From positions 3,624,501 to 3,688,500 of the forward strand of contig NZ_CP141184.1 in the NCBI RefSeq assembly GCF_035609205.1: a stretch of DNA of 64,000 nt. The letters run 5' to 3'. The first letter of the stretch is position 1; every line of letters begins with the position of its first letter. This stretch comes from Hymenobacter sp. GOD-10R. GTDB lineage: Bacteria; Bacteroidota; Bacteroidia; Cytophagales; Hymenobacteraceae. The notes under the pieces are model-generated. The model did not search any database, was not told the origin of the DNA, and saw only the letters and a program-made list of their open reading frames with translations. Of this stretch, positions 9,223-17,797 are shown piece by piece. The position numbers and the translations under genes were made by a program.

Positions 9223-10635
9223 TTGCTTAAGTTCATTCTCAACAACCAAGAAGTAAGCACTTCGCTGCCCACGGGTACCGTGCTGCTCGACTACATCCGC
9301 TACGACCAACACCTGAAAGGCACCAAGATCGGGTGCCGGGAAGGCGACTGTGGGGCGTGCACGGTACTGGTCGGCGAGCTTACGGGTGAGCAACTGCGTT
9401 ACCGCTCTTTCACCTCTTGTCTTACGCCGCTCGGCAACCTGCAAGGTAAGCACGTAGTGACCGTGGAAGGTATTAACCGAGAAGGGCTTAACCCGATTCA
9501 GCAGGCGATGGTAGACGAATCAGCGACGCAGTGTGGGTTCTGCACGCCGGGTTTTGTGATGTCGCTGGCGGGCTTTTGCTTGAGTGAGAAAGAAGCTACG
9601 TGCCAGAACGCCATTGCGGCCGTAGATGGTAACATCTGCCGTTGCACCGGCTATAAGTCGATTGAACGCGCAGCGGCACGAGTGGCGCACTTGCTGGAAG
9701 AACGTAACGGCGAGGAGCCCACAACGTTCGTGGCGCAACAGCAGATTCTGCCCGAATATTTCGCAGGTATTAAACCTAGGTTGCAGGCTCTAACCCTAGA
9801 AGCTAGGTCGAATGGCCACACGCCCGACAGTGCTCCACAGTTTGTGGGTGGCGGCACCGACCTCTACGTGCAGAAGCACGAAACCATGCGAGAGCTGGCT
9901 GCACAATTCCTCTTCGACCATCCTAGCTTGCAAGGGGTTGTGCGAGAGGAGAACCATTGCGTCATTGGTGGCGCGGCGACTGTGACGGACCTAGCTGAAT
10001 CGGCGGTACTGCGCGAGTATTTCCCTGAGTTCCGTGGTTTTCTGCATTTGGTATCGTCTACACCAATTCGGAATATGGCGACAGTAGCGGGCAATTTCGT
10101 CAATGCCTCGCCCATCGGCGACCTGACAATTATGTTCTTGGCTTTAAACGCACAACTTGTGCTCAGTGACGGCAGCGTAACGCGTGAGGTTCCGCTACGA
10201 GCGTTTTACCAGGGGTATAAGCAGCTAGCCAAGACTCCGCAGGAGAACATTACGGCTATTCGGTTTGAGCTGCCGGATGCACACACGAAGTTCAACTTTG
10301 AGAAAGTCAGCAAGCGCACGCACTTGGATATTGCCAGTGTCAACTCTGCTTGCCAACTGACTGTTGCGGATGGCTTCATTACGGCCGCTAGCCTCTCGGC
10401 CGGCGGTGTGGGCCCGACACCTAGGCTACTGGCTAAAGCCTCGGCTTTTCTAGTCGGCAAGGAAGTATCGGAAGAGCTGATTCAGGAAGCTACGGAGCTA
10501 GCCCAAACGGAGATTTCGCCTATCAGCGACGCACGTGGCACCGAGACGTACAAGCGGCTTTTACTTAGCCAGTTGATAAAGGCGCATTTTCTGGCGTTGT
10601 TTCCGCAGCTCAGCGCGGCAGAGCTGCTTCGTTAA
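9223..10635 (+). CDS. xdhA: xanthine dehydrogenase small subunit (2Fe-2S and FAD)
   Basis: This subunit carries electrons from the molybdenum site to FAD and NAD during oxidation of hypoxanthine to xanthine and urate. The first [2Fe-2S] cluster is bound by Cys38, 43, 46 and 66 (GCREGDCGACTV). The second is bound by Cys104, 107, 139 and 141 (QCGFCTPG, CRCTGY). The FAD domain starts near residue 200 with FVGGGTDL, and the CO-dehydrogenase flavoprotein C-terminal domain ends the protein. The start is a TTG: the frame is closed by a stop at 9208, and MLKFILNN fits the family. The gene opens the purine degradation cluster and is separated from xdhB by a repeat element. Confidence 0.95.
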   Translation: MLKFILNNQEVSTSLPTGTVLLDYIRYDQHLKGTKIGCREGDCGACTVLVGELTGEQLRYRSFTSCLTPLGNLQGKHVVTVEGINREGLNPIQQAMVDESATQCGFCTPGFVMSLAGFCLSEKEATCQNAIAAVDGNICRCTGYKSIERAAARVAHLLEERNGEEPTTFVAQQQILPEYFAGIKPRLQALTLEARSNGHTPDSAPQFVGGGTDLYVQKHETMRELAAQFLFDHPSLQGVVREENHCVIGGAATVTDLAESAVLREYFPEFRGFLHLVSSTPIRNMATVAGNFVNASPIGDLTIMFLALNAQLVLSDGSVTREVPLRAFYQGYKQLAKTPQENITAIRFELPDAHTKFNFEKVSKRTHLDIASVNSACQLTVADGFITAASLSAGGVGPTPRLLAKASAFLVGKEVSEELIQEATELAQTEISPISDARGTETYKRLLLSQLIKAHFLALFPQLSAAELLR

Positions 10636-10641
10636 GGACAG

Positions 10642-10765
10642 GTAGAGACACATCCTTGTGTCTCGCCGTTGAATCGAAGATCAGCGTAGCTAACGACAAG
10701 CCTAGAACGATCTGCGGTACAAACAACATCAGCAACGATTGAGACACATAGATAGGTGTCTCTAC
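10642..10765. repeat. inverted-repeat element, family A, copy 1
   Basis: The terminal arms gtagagacac (10642-10651) and gtgtctctac (10756-10765) are exact inverted repeats. Each end also folds into its own small hairpin. The interior shares blocks with copy 2 at 20907-21010, including ccgttgaa, ctagaacga and aaacaacat-agcaacgat. It fills the xdhA-xdhB gap. It has no coding capacity and resembles a MITE- or REP-like element. Confidence 0.85.
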
Positions 10766-10787
10766 ACCTTCGACTTCGAGCACTACG

Positions 10788-13094
10788 ATGAAGAATATAG
10801 ATTCCAGCAACCATGTCAAGGGCCAATCGCTCTACTTGGATGATATTCCGTTAGTCGCCGGAACGCTGTTTGGTGCGGCGTTCATTTCGCCCATCGCCCA
10901 CGGGCACATCGAGCAGTTGCACTTAAGTGAGGCCATGCAGCAGCCAGGTGTAGTGCGCATCTTCACCCACCACGATATCACCGGCGAAAACCAGATTGGC
11001 GGCATCATTCCCGACGAGCCACTGCTAGCCGACCACGAGGTAGACTTTTGCGGAATGCCGATTGCCTTTGTGGTTGCCACGTCGGATCATGCTGCTCGGG
11101 CTGCCGTGCGCAAGATTAAAGTTGATATCACGCCGCTACCGGTCATCACCGACCCGCGGGTGGCGCACGCTCAAGGCGAGCTGATTGTGCCACCGCGCAC
11201 CTTCAAGCTAGGTGCCTCCGAGCTAGCCTGGGACGAGTGCGAGTACGTGGTAGAAGGCTCGGCGGATAGCAACGGACAGGAGCACCTGTACATTGAAACC
11301 CAGTGCGCCTACGCCATTCCGCAGGAGAATGGCGAGCTAAAGATCTATTCCTCAACGCAAAGCCCCACGGCAAGCCAGCGTATGGCGGCCCGCGTACTCG
11401 GCGTGCCGATGCACCAAGTGGAAGTCGATGTGATTCGGCTAGGTGGCGGATTCGGCGGCAAAGAAGATCAGGCCAATGCGTGGGTAGCGCTGTGCGCTTT
11501 GGCTGCGCACCATTTGCACAAGCCCGTGAAGTACGTGCTCGACCGGCTCGAAGACATGCAGATGACCGGCAAGCGCCACCCCTACTCTTCCGACTTCAAA
11601 ATCGGGCTCGACAAGGACCTCAACATCCTCGCCTACGAAGTAGATTTCTACCAAAACGCTGGGGCTGCGGCCGACCTTTCGCCGGCCATTATGGAGCGTA
11701 CGCTGTTCCACACTACCAGCACTTACTTTATTCCAAATGTGCGCGCTACGGCTTATAGCTGCCGCACGCACTTGCCGCCTAATACGGCTTTCCGGGGCTT
11801 TGGTGGACCACAGGCCAAGTTTGTGATGGAGTCAGCCATTGCGAAAGTGGCCGAAGAGCTAGGTATTGACGCGTGCGTTATTCAGAAGAAGAATCTGAAC
11901 AAGACCGGCGACGAATTTCCGTTTGGGCAGAAGGCGGTGAGCGAGGCGCACGCGTGCTGGCACAAGGCCGAAAGCTTGTATGACGTGGAGAAGCTGCGCC
12001 AAGAAGTACAAAGCTTCAATGCTAGCAACACCTTGTTCAAGAAGGGCTTGTCTTTCATGCCGATCTGCTTTGGCATATCATTCACCAACACCTCCATGAA
12101 CCAAGCTAGGGCCTTGGTGCACGTCTACTACGATGGCAGCGTGAAAGTGAGCACCGGAGCCGTGGAAATGGGCCAAGGCGTGAATACCAAGATGTTGCAG
12201 GTAGCAGCGCAGGTATTTTCGATCAACCCGGCGAAGGTGCGCATGCAAACCACTAGCACCAACCGTATTGCCAACACATCCCCTTCGGCCGCCAGTGCTA
12301 CCGCCGACCTCAACGGCAAAGCTGTGCAGCTGGCCTGTGAAGCGATTGTGGAGCGTCTGAAGCGCGTAGCAGCCGAGGAGTTGCAAGCACCCGAAACCGC
12401 TATTGAGCTGAAGGACGAGCAAGTGCTGCTACACGGCGAGGAAACTGCCCTTGACTGGAAGAAGCTCGTTACAGCGGCTTTCCTGAAGCGAGTAAGCCTC
12501 TCCGAGCACGCGCACTACGCTACCCCGGAGGTGCATTTCGATAAGAAAACCGAGAAAGGCCACCCCTTTGCCTACCACGTTTACGGTACCGCTATCACCG
12601 TTGCAACCGTCGACTGCTTGCGCGGCACCTACACCGTGGATGCCGTAAAAGTGGTGCACGATTTCGGCCAAAGTATGAACCCCACCATCGACCGTGGCCA
12701 GATTGAAGGCGGGATTGTGCAAGGCATTGGCTGGATGACATTGGAAGAGTTGATCTATGACCAAACGGGTCGTCTGCGCTCGAATACGTTGTCGACGTAC
12801 AAAATTCCGGATATCTACTCGGTGCCGAAGGAAATAGCCATCGACGCGCTGGATACGGATAAGGACAACCTAGCTATTATGCGCTCCAAGGCTGTGGGCG
12901 AGCCGCCGTTTATGTACGGTATCGGGACGTACTTTGCCCTGCGCAACGCCATCAAAGCCTTTAATCCTGCTTCTCCCCTCGCCTTCGATGCCCCGATGAC
13001 GCCTGAAAAGGTGTTACTAGGCTTGTATCCGCCCGCGGCGGTGGGCGCTACCAACTTGCATGAAAAGAGCCTTAGCCACGTGGCAACTTCTTAG
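10788..13094 (+). CDS. xdhB: xanthine dehydrogenase large subunit (molybdopterin-binding)
   Basis: This is the catalytic subunit that hydroxylates hypoxanthine and xanthine at the molybdenum cofactor. Family motifs are clear: LGGGFGGKE near residue 220, the substrate-site Arg in FRGFGGPQ near 330, EMGQGVNTKM near 465, and the catalytic Glu705 in KAVGEPPF. The 768-residue length suits an XdhB without the small-subunit domains. Its 3' end overlaps xdhC by 35 bases in another frame, suggesting coupled translation of enzyme and maturation factor. The upstream gap is occupied by a family A repeat, so it is unclear whether xdhB has its own promoter. Confidence 0.96.
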   Translation: MKNIDSSNHVKGQSLYLDDIPLVAGTLFGAAFISPIAHGHIEQLHLSEAMQQPGVVRIFTHHDITGENQIGGIIPDEPLLADHEVDFCGMPIAFVVATSDHAARAAVRKIKVDITPLPVITDPRVAHAQGELIVPPRTFKLGASELAWDECEYVVEGSADSNGQEHLYIETQCAYAIPQENGELKIYSSTQSPTASQRMAARVLGVPMHQVEVDVIRLGGGFGGKEDQANAWVALCALAAHHLHKPVKYVLDRLEDMQMTGKRHPYSSDFKIGLDKDLNILAYEVDFYQNAGAAADLSPAIMERTLFHTTSTYFIPNVRATAYSCRTHLPPNTAFRGFGGPQAKFVMESAIAKVAEELGIDACVIQKKNLNKTGDEFPFGQKAVSEAHACWHKAESLYDVEKLRQEVQSFNASNTLFKKGLSFMPICFGISFTNTSMNQARALVHVYYDGSVKVSTGAVEMGQGVNTKMLQVAAQVFSINPAKVRMQTTSTNRIANTSPSAASATADLNGKAVQLACEAIVERLKRVAAEELQAPETAIELKDEQVLLHGEETALDWKKLVTAAFLKRVSLSEHAHYATPEVHFDKKTEKGHPFAYHVYGTAITVATVDCLRGTYTVDAVKVVHDFGQSMNPTIDRGQIEGGIVQGIGWMTLEELIYDQTGRLRSNTLSTYKIPDIYSVPKEIAIDALDTDKDNLAIMRSKAVGEPPFMYGIGTYFALRNAIKAFNPASPLAFDAPMTPEKVLLGLYPPAAVGATNLHEKSLSHVATS

Positions 13095-14028
13095 CGAAAG
13101 TCTGCGGCGCGGCGTACCGGCGATGTTGCTGTACGTGGTGCAAAGTACGGGCAGCAGTCCGGGCCGGCAGGGCTTCCTGATGGCGGTGAATGCGGCGGGC
13201 GAGATGCAAGGTTCCATCGGGGGCGGCATTATGGAGCACAAGTTTGTGCAGCTCGCCCGCGAGCGGCTTGCGCAACCTGCTACCCAACCTAGCTTGCACC
13301 AGCAGATTCACAACAAGACGGCTCCGAAAGACCAAAGCGGCATGATTTGCTCTGGTGAGCAAACCATTCTGCTTTACCCCGCGCGCTCGATTGATGCGGC
13401 TGCTATAGAGCAGATAAGCAACGCTTTAGAGCACGAGCAAGCGGGTGTGCTCACGTTGTCGTCGGCTGGGCTAGGTTTTAGTCAACGCCAAGACCTAGGG
13501 CAGAGCTACGTCTTTACGCAGGAGCCGGAGGAAGCTTGGCTTTACCAAGAAAAGCTAGGGCACAAAAACAGCTTGCACATTATTGGCGGCGGACACTGTG
13601 CCCTGGCTTTCGCTCGACTCATGCGTACGCTCGATTTCCATATTCAGCTTTACGAAGACCGGCCCGAGCTTAACACCTTCTTAGCCAACGACTCTGCCCA
13701 CGGCAAAACCGTTGTGGGCAGCTACAGCGCCCTAGCTTCGCTGGTGCCGGAAGGCGAAAACCAGTACGTAGTCGTCATGACGTTTGGCTATCGTACGGAC
13801 GATGTGGCGCTCCGGGCTTTGCTCAGCAAGAACCTGAAGTTTTTGGGCGTGCTCGGCAGTCAGAAGAAAATCGAGAAGATGCTAGGTGATTATCAGGCGG
13901 AGGGCATTCCGCCGGAGCAACTGGAGCGGCTGCATGCGCCCGTTGGTCTGCCCATCAAAAGCCAGACGCCTGAGGAAATAGCCATCAGCATCGCCGCTCA
14001 GCTTATTGCCGTGAAGAACGGCTTGTAG
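13060..14028 (+). CDS. xdhC: XdhC-family molybdenum cofactor insertion protein
   Basis: XdhC proteins bind and sulfurate the molybdenum cofactor and hand it to XdhB. The N-terminal XdhC/CoxI domain includes STGSSPGRQGF and the GSIGGGIMEH stretch (about residues 29-59). The C-terminal half is a Rossmann-like XdhC_C domain with IIGGGHCALAFARL near 174 and VLGSQKKIEKM near 264. The 322 residues match the family. The start lies inside the end of xdhB, and the stop codon is embedded in an inverted repeat (14025-14103). Function in xanthine dehydrogenase maturation is supported by the neighbours. Confidence 0.94.
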   Translation: MKRALATWQLLSESLRRGVPAMLLYVVQSTGSSPGRQGFLMAVNAAGEMQGSIGGGIMEHKFVQLARERLAQPATQPSLHQQIHNKTAPKDQSGMICSGEQTILLYPARSIDAAAIEQISNALEHEQAGVLTLSSAGLGFSQRQDLGQSYVFTQEPEEAWLYQEKLGHKNSLHIIGGGHCALAFARLMRTLDFHIQLYEDRPELNTFLANDSAHGKTVVGSYSALASLVPEGENQYVVVMTFGYRTDDVALRALLSKNLKFLGVLGSQKKIEKMLGDYQAEGIPPEQLERLHAPVGLPIKSQTPEEIAISIAAQLIAVKNGL

Positions 14029-14103
14029 CGCGGACTTTGTAGCCCGCGCTTGCGGCTTGCCATCTGCCGACTCACCAGGCGCGGACTACAAAGTCCGCGC
14101 TAC
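14025..14103. repeat. intergenic inverted repeat overlapping the xdhC stop
   Basis: Arms of 18 bases at 14025-14042 and 14086-14103 are exact inverted repeats (core gcggactttgtag). The left arm includes the TAG stop of xdhC. A further partial copy of the gcgc motif lies in the loop. There is no T-tract, so it is not an obvious terminator. Confidence 0.8.
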
Positions 14104-14165
14104 TGCTGCATCTATGCGGCGCAGGTGTTGTCTTTCTTGCCATTGATGCAACTCCTCCACTTCGC

Positions 14166-15332
14166 ATGATTCGCAAATCTTTCCTGCTGTTCCTGTTTCC
14201 GGTGCTGGCGGCCTGCACCCGTCCAGCTACTTCACTCAACGATAGCACGGCCAGCGCCAAGTCTTACTACCCTGGGTCAGATGCTAGCTGGAAACACCAG
14301 TCGCCGAGCGTTGAAGGCTTCGACCCTGCCCGCTTAGCCGAAGCCGTGGCTTTCGCCAAAACGCAGGAGACCACCCAAATGACGCCCAACTTCTCTACCC
14401 AAGAGGAGATTTTCGGCAAGCTGCTCGGACCCATGCCTGCCAGCCACGCCGCTACAAACGGCTTGATTCTACGGCACGGTTACATTGTGGCAGAGTGGGG
14501 CGAAACCCAGCAGGCTGACCCGACCTACAGCGCAGCGAAGAGCTTTCTATCGACCATCCTAGGTATGACGATTGACCGTGGGATGATCAAGGACATTCAC
14601 GAGCCGGTGGCCAACTACATCCACGACGGCGGCTACGACTCAGAGCAAAACCGCAAGGTCACGTGGGAATACCACGCTCGCCAAACCAGCGAATGGGAAG
14701 GCGAGTTGTGGGGCAAGAACGCCGACTTCATTGGTCACGAGGCCTTTGGCAAAGGCGAGCGGAAGCCCCGCGCCCTGCAAGCGCCCGGCACCTACTACGA
14801 GTACAACGACGTGCGTATCAACCGCCTAGCCTTGTCGCTGCTCCGGATCTGGCAACGCCCGTTACCCGACGTATTGAAAACCGAAATCATGGACCCGATT
14901 GGCGCATCCAACTCGTGGCGCTGGGTGCCTTACCCGAATGCCGTGGCGACTGTGAATGGCAAGCAAATGCCATCGGTGAGCGGCGGTACGCGTTGGGGCG
15001 GCGGCTTGTGGATCAACGCCCGCGACGAGGCTAGGTTTGGCTACTTGATGCTGCGACAAGGCCGCTGGGACAAGAAGCAAATTGTGTCCGCCGACTGGAT
15101 TAAGCAAGCCACCACCCCTGGCACCGTCGGCCCCGACTATGGCTACTTGTGGTGGCTTAATACGACGCTAAAGCCCTGGCCCGATGCGCCGGCCAATAGC
15201 TTTGCCGCCCTAGGTGCCGGCTCAAACACTATTTGGGTTGACCCTACGCACGACATTGTTATCGTGTGGCGCTGGCACAACGGCAGCCCGAACGACTTGA
15301 TTAAACGTGTCCTAGCAGCGCTAAAGTCCTAA
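14166..15332 (+). CDS. serine hydrolase, beta-lactamase/esterase family lipoprotein
   Basis: The protein has a lipoprotein signal peptide with lipobox LAAC (Cys at about residue 18). Its fold is beta-lactamase class C/penicillin-binding-protein-like: SAAK near residue 122 provides the Ser-x-x-Lys pair, and YEYN near 206 fits the second motif. It is probably an envelope esterase or peptidase; the substrate cannot be told. It sits inside the purine cluster but has no obvious role in it, and is bounded by inverted repeats on both sides (14025-14103 and 15340-15415), so it may be an insertion into the cluster. The family call is good, the biological role unknown. Confidence 0.85.
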   Translation: MIRKSFLLFLFPVLAACTRPATSLNDSTASAKSYYPGSDASWKHQSPSVEGFDPARLAEAVAFAKTQETTQMTPNFSTQEEIFGKLLGPMPASHAATNGLILRHGYIVAEWGETQQADPTYSAAKSFLSTILGMTIDRGMIKDIHEPVANYIHDGGYDSEQNRKVTWEYHARQTSEWEGELWGKNADFIGHEAFGKGERKPRALQAPGTYYEYNDVRINRLALSLLRIWQRPLPDVLKTEIMDPIGASNSWRWVPYPNAVATVNGKQMPSVSGGTRWGGGLWINARDEARFGYLMLRQGRWDKKQIVSADWIKQATTPGTVGPDYGYLWWLNTTLKPWPDAPANSFAALGAGSNTIWVDPTHDIVIVWRWHNGSPNDLIKRVLAALKS

Positions 15333-15339
15333 TTAAATT

Positions 15340-15415
15340 GTCATTCCGAGCAGCGCAAGGAATTTGGGTATGCCACCTAGCTTTTACTCAGATTACTCGC
15401 GCTGCTCGGAATGAC
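15340..15415. repeat. intergenic inverted repeat, family B
   Basis: The arms gtcattccgagcagcgc (15340-15356) and gcgctgctcggaatgac (15399-15415) are perfect 17-base inverted repeats. The element fills the gap between the convergent serine hydrolase and urate oxidase genes and may also stop transcription. Related palindromes occur at 19045-19110 and 19902-20008. Confidence 0.8.
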
Positions 15416-15427
15416 AGTTCGCGCCTC

Positions 15428-16273
15428 TTACTCTCGCACGACTGTGCCCGTGATGTAGCCAAACGGCTCATCGGTAGCAATGAATACTTCGTTCTTATTC
15501 TCCATCCCAAACTGCTCCAAATTGAAGGGAATATGATGCTTGTTGGGCATGATGAGGCTGACCTCTTTCACCACCTCGTTATCTAGCAGGATCTGTTCGC
15601 CGATGGCGTACAAGGTTTGCTGCACCGAGAGACTTTTATGATGCGCGAAGGTGTGCAGCAGCGAGGTGCGAATTTTCTGGTAAGTGGCTTCAAAATCGAG
15701 GTCGGTGGTGGTGTACTCCCACATGGCCTCGCACTTGGTGGCTAGGATGCGGTCGGATGTTTCTTTCAGTACCGTATACTGGTCCTTGATGTAGTTCTCG
15801 AAGGCTGAATCAGTGGTTTTTAGGAGGAGCAAGTCTTGCAGGCCGGAAGAAACCTGCGCGCCAGCGGCCGTTTGGATTACCAGGGTGCGGCGCTTCTCGG
15901 CGCTGCCGCCAGTGAACGAATGCGTATGTGCCGCTCCATCAAAGGCCATGCGCTGCCAAGCATGCTCCAGTATCTCGATTCTGGCTTTGCTGACCTGCGG
16001 GTTGTTAGTGATGAAATGATTGGCTAGGTAAAGGCCAAACTCCTCAATAGTGCCGGTGAAATGCTCTTTGGCTAGCGCGTACACCGTGTTTTTTTGGGTA
16101 TCCGTGGGTAATATCTTAGAATTGTCACCTAGGGTATGCGCGGTGTCAAAATCCCCTTCCAGCGCTACGTTTACCGACACTTGACGGAACTCGTGGTGGT
16201 CTGCGTGCCGGATGATTTTGGATAGATTAACCGCGTTTTTGCCGTAGGCATTGATTCCCAATTTTATATTCAT
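15428..16273 (-). CDS. uox: urate oxidase (uricase)
   Basis: This cofactor-free enzyme oxidises urate to 5-hydroxyisourate. The 281-residue protein has the tandem T-fold layout and the family signatures LPTDTQKNTVYALAK (about 56-70, with the catalytic Thr-Lys neighbourhood), FTGGSAEKRR, and MPNKHHIPFNLEQFG near the C-terminus. It is the only minus-strand gene in the purine cluster and is divergent from allB with a 58-base gap, so a shared promoter region is likely. The product is handled by UraH and UraD encoded about 4.5 kb away on the other strand. Confidence 0.96.
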   Translation of the reverse strand: MNIKLGINAYGKNAVNLSKIIRHADHHEFRQVSVNVALEGDFDTAHTLGDNSKILPTDTQKNTVYALAKEHFTGTIEEFGLYLANHFITNNPQVSKARIEILEHAWQRMAFDGAAHTHSFTGGSAEKRRTLVIQTAAGAQVSSGLQDLLLLKTTDSAFENYIKDQYTVLKETSDRILATKCEAMWEYTTTDLDFEATYQKIRTSLLHTFAHHKSLSVQQTLYAIGEQILLDNEVVKEVSLIMPNKHHIPFNLEQFGMENKNEVFIATDEPFGYITGTVVRE

Positions 16274-16331
16274 CTTGTTCAGCTTTCTTTTGAGGAGAAG
16301 GCTTACAATCTAGAGAAAAACTGCACACTAC

Positions 16332-17669
16332 ATGCCGGAGTTAGCCATAAAAAGTACGCGCACGGTCACGCCAGAGGGCTTGCAAGCCGCCTTGGTTCTA
16401 GTAGAAGACGGCTGCATTCTGGACGTGGTACCCATCGATACGGCAGTAGATTGCCCCGTGCTGGACGTGCAAGACCTAGCCCTGCTGCCCGGCGTGATTG
16501 ACCCGCACGTGCACATCAACGAGCCCGGCCGCACCGAGTGGGAAGGCTTCAACACAGCTACCTGTGCTGCCCTCGCTGGCGGCCTCACGACACTGGTGGA
16601 CATGCCCCTGAACTCATCGCCAGTGACGACCTCCGTGGCTAACCTGGAGCAAAAGCTAGCTGCTACCCAAGGACAATTGCACACCAACTGCGGTTTTTGG
16701 GGCGGCATCGTGCCGGGCAATGCAGGCGAAGTGGAAGGACTGATTGCCCGCGGCGTGCTCGGGTTCAAAGCCTTCCTGACCCACTCCGGCATTGATGATT
16801 TCCCGAACGCCACCGAGCAGGACCTGCGGCAAGTGATGCCAATTCTCGCCCGCCACGGCTTGCCATTGCTGGTGCACTGCGAATTGACGATCGATGACGA
16901 CACCTGGAAGTTAGGTGATAAACGCTCTTATCAGAACTACCTAGCTTCCCGGCCGAAGAGTTGGGAAGATGACGCTGTAGCCCTCATGATTCGGCTGTGC
17001 GAGGAGTACAATTGCCCCACGCACATTGTGCATTTGTCGTCGGCTAACTCCATTGCGCCGATTGCTGCCGCGAAGGCCAAAGGCTTGCCGCTGACAGTTG
17101 AGACGGGTCAGCACTACTTGTTTTTCAGCGCCGAAGACATCCAAGACGGCCAAACGCAGTTCAAGTGCGCTCCTCCGATTCGTGAGAAAGCCAACAATGA
17201 CCAGCTTTGGGAAGCCCTGCAAGCCGGCATCATCGACTTCGTAGCCACTGACCACTCCCCCGCCCCACCCGATTTGAAGCAACTCGAAAGCGGCGACTTC
17301 ACCACGGCTTGGGGCGGTATTGCCTCGCTCCAACTCGCCCTCCCTGTGCTCTGGACCGCCGCCCAGCAGCGCGGCGCCACGCTCCCCGACCTAGCTCGTT
17401 GGTTGAGTGAGAACCCGGCGAAGCTCATTGGCCAAGCACACCGCAAAGGCAAAATCGCGAAAGGCTATGATGCTGACCTTCTTGTGCTGGATGCCGACCA
17501 ATCATTCCAGGTTACAGCTGACCTGATTCACCACAAACACAACGTGTCGCCTTATATTGGGCAAGAGCTACGCGGCGTGGTGGAGCAAACCTTTCTGAAG
17601 GGCAAGCCCGTGTACCAGCGTCCGACGTTCGTGCAACTCAATCAAGGCGAAATAATCACCCATTTCTAA
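16332..17669 (+). CDS. allB: allantoinase
   Basis: This amidohydrolase-superfamily enzyme opens allantoin to allantoate. Metal ligands are evident: His59 and His61 (DPHVHINEPG), the carboxylated Lys146 (GFKAFL), His182, His234 (HIVHLSS) and Asp307 (ATDHSPAPP). The 445 residues match AllB rather than hydantoinase or dihydroorotase, and the placement beside allC supports the choice. It is divergent from urate oxidase and is followed by a complex inverted repeat before allC. Confidence 0.95.
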   Translation: MPELAIKSTRTVTPEGLQAALVLVEDGCILDVVPIDTAVDCPVLDVQDLALLPGVIDPHVHINEPGRTEWEGFNTATCAALAGGLTTLVDMPLNSSPVTTSVANLEQKLAATQGQLHTNCGFWGGIVPGNAGEVEGLIARGVLGFKAFLTHSGIDDFPNATEQDLRQVMPILARHGLPLLVHCELTIDDDTWKLGDKRSYQNYLASRPKSWEDDAVALMIRLCEEYNCPTHIVHLSSANSIAPIAAAKAKGLPLTVETGQHYLFFSAEDIQDGQTQFKCAPPIREKANNDQLWEALQAGIIDFVATDHSPAPPDLKQLESGDFTTAWGGIASLQLALPVLWTAAQQRGATLPDLARWLSENPAKLIGQAHRKGKIAKGYDADLLVLDADQSFQVTADLIHHKHNVSPYIGQELRGVVEQTFLKGKPVYQRPTFVQLNQGEIITHF

Positions 17670-17682
17670 AGGGCAGACGTCA

Positions 17683-17777
17683 GTTCCCGCAGAGGGCGCA
17701 GTGTTCGCGCAGAAGACGCAGAGGCCCGTTGAACGACTCAGCGCCCTCTGCGGGAACACTGCGCCCTCTGCGGGAAC
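17683..17777. repeat. complex inverted/direct repeat between allB and allC
   Basis: Perfect 24-base arms lie at 17683-17706 and 17754-17777. The right-arm core gcgccctctgcgggaac is also repeated directly at 17741-17757 and 17761-17777. The loop contains ccgttgaacgac, a motif shared with family A elements. The end is 20 bases before the allC start. Confidence 0.85.
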
Positions 17778-17797
17778 CCGGCTCCCACACAACCTAA

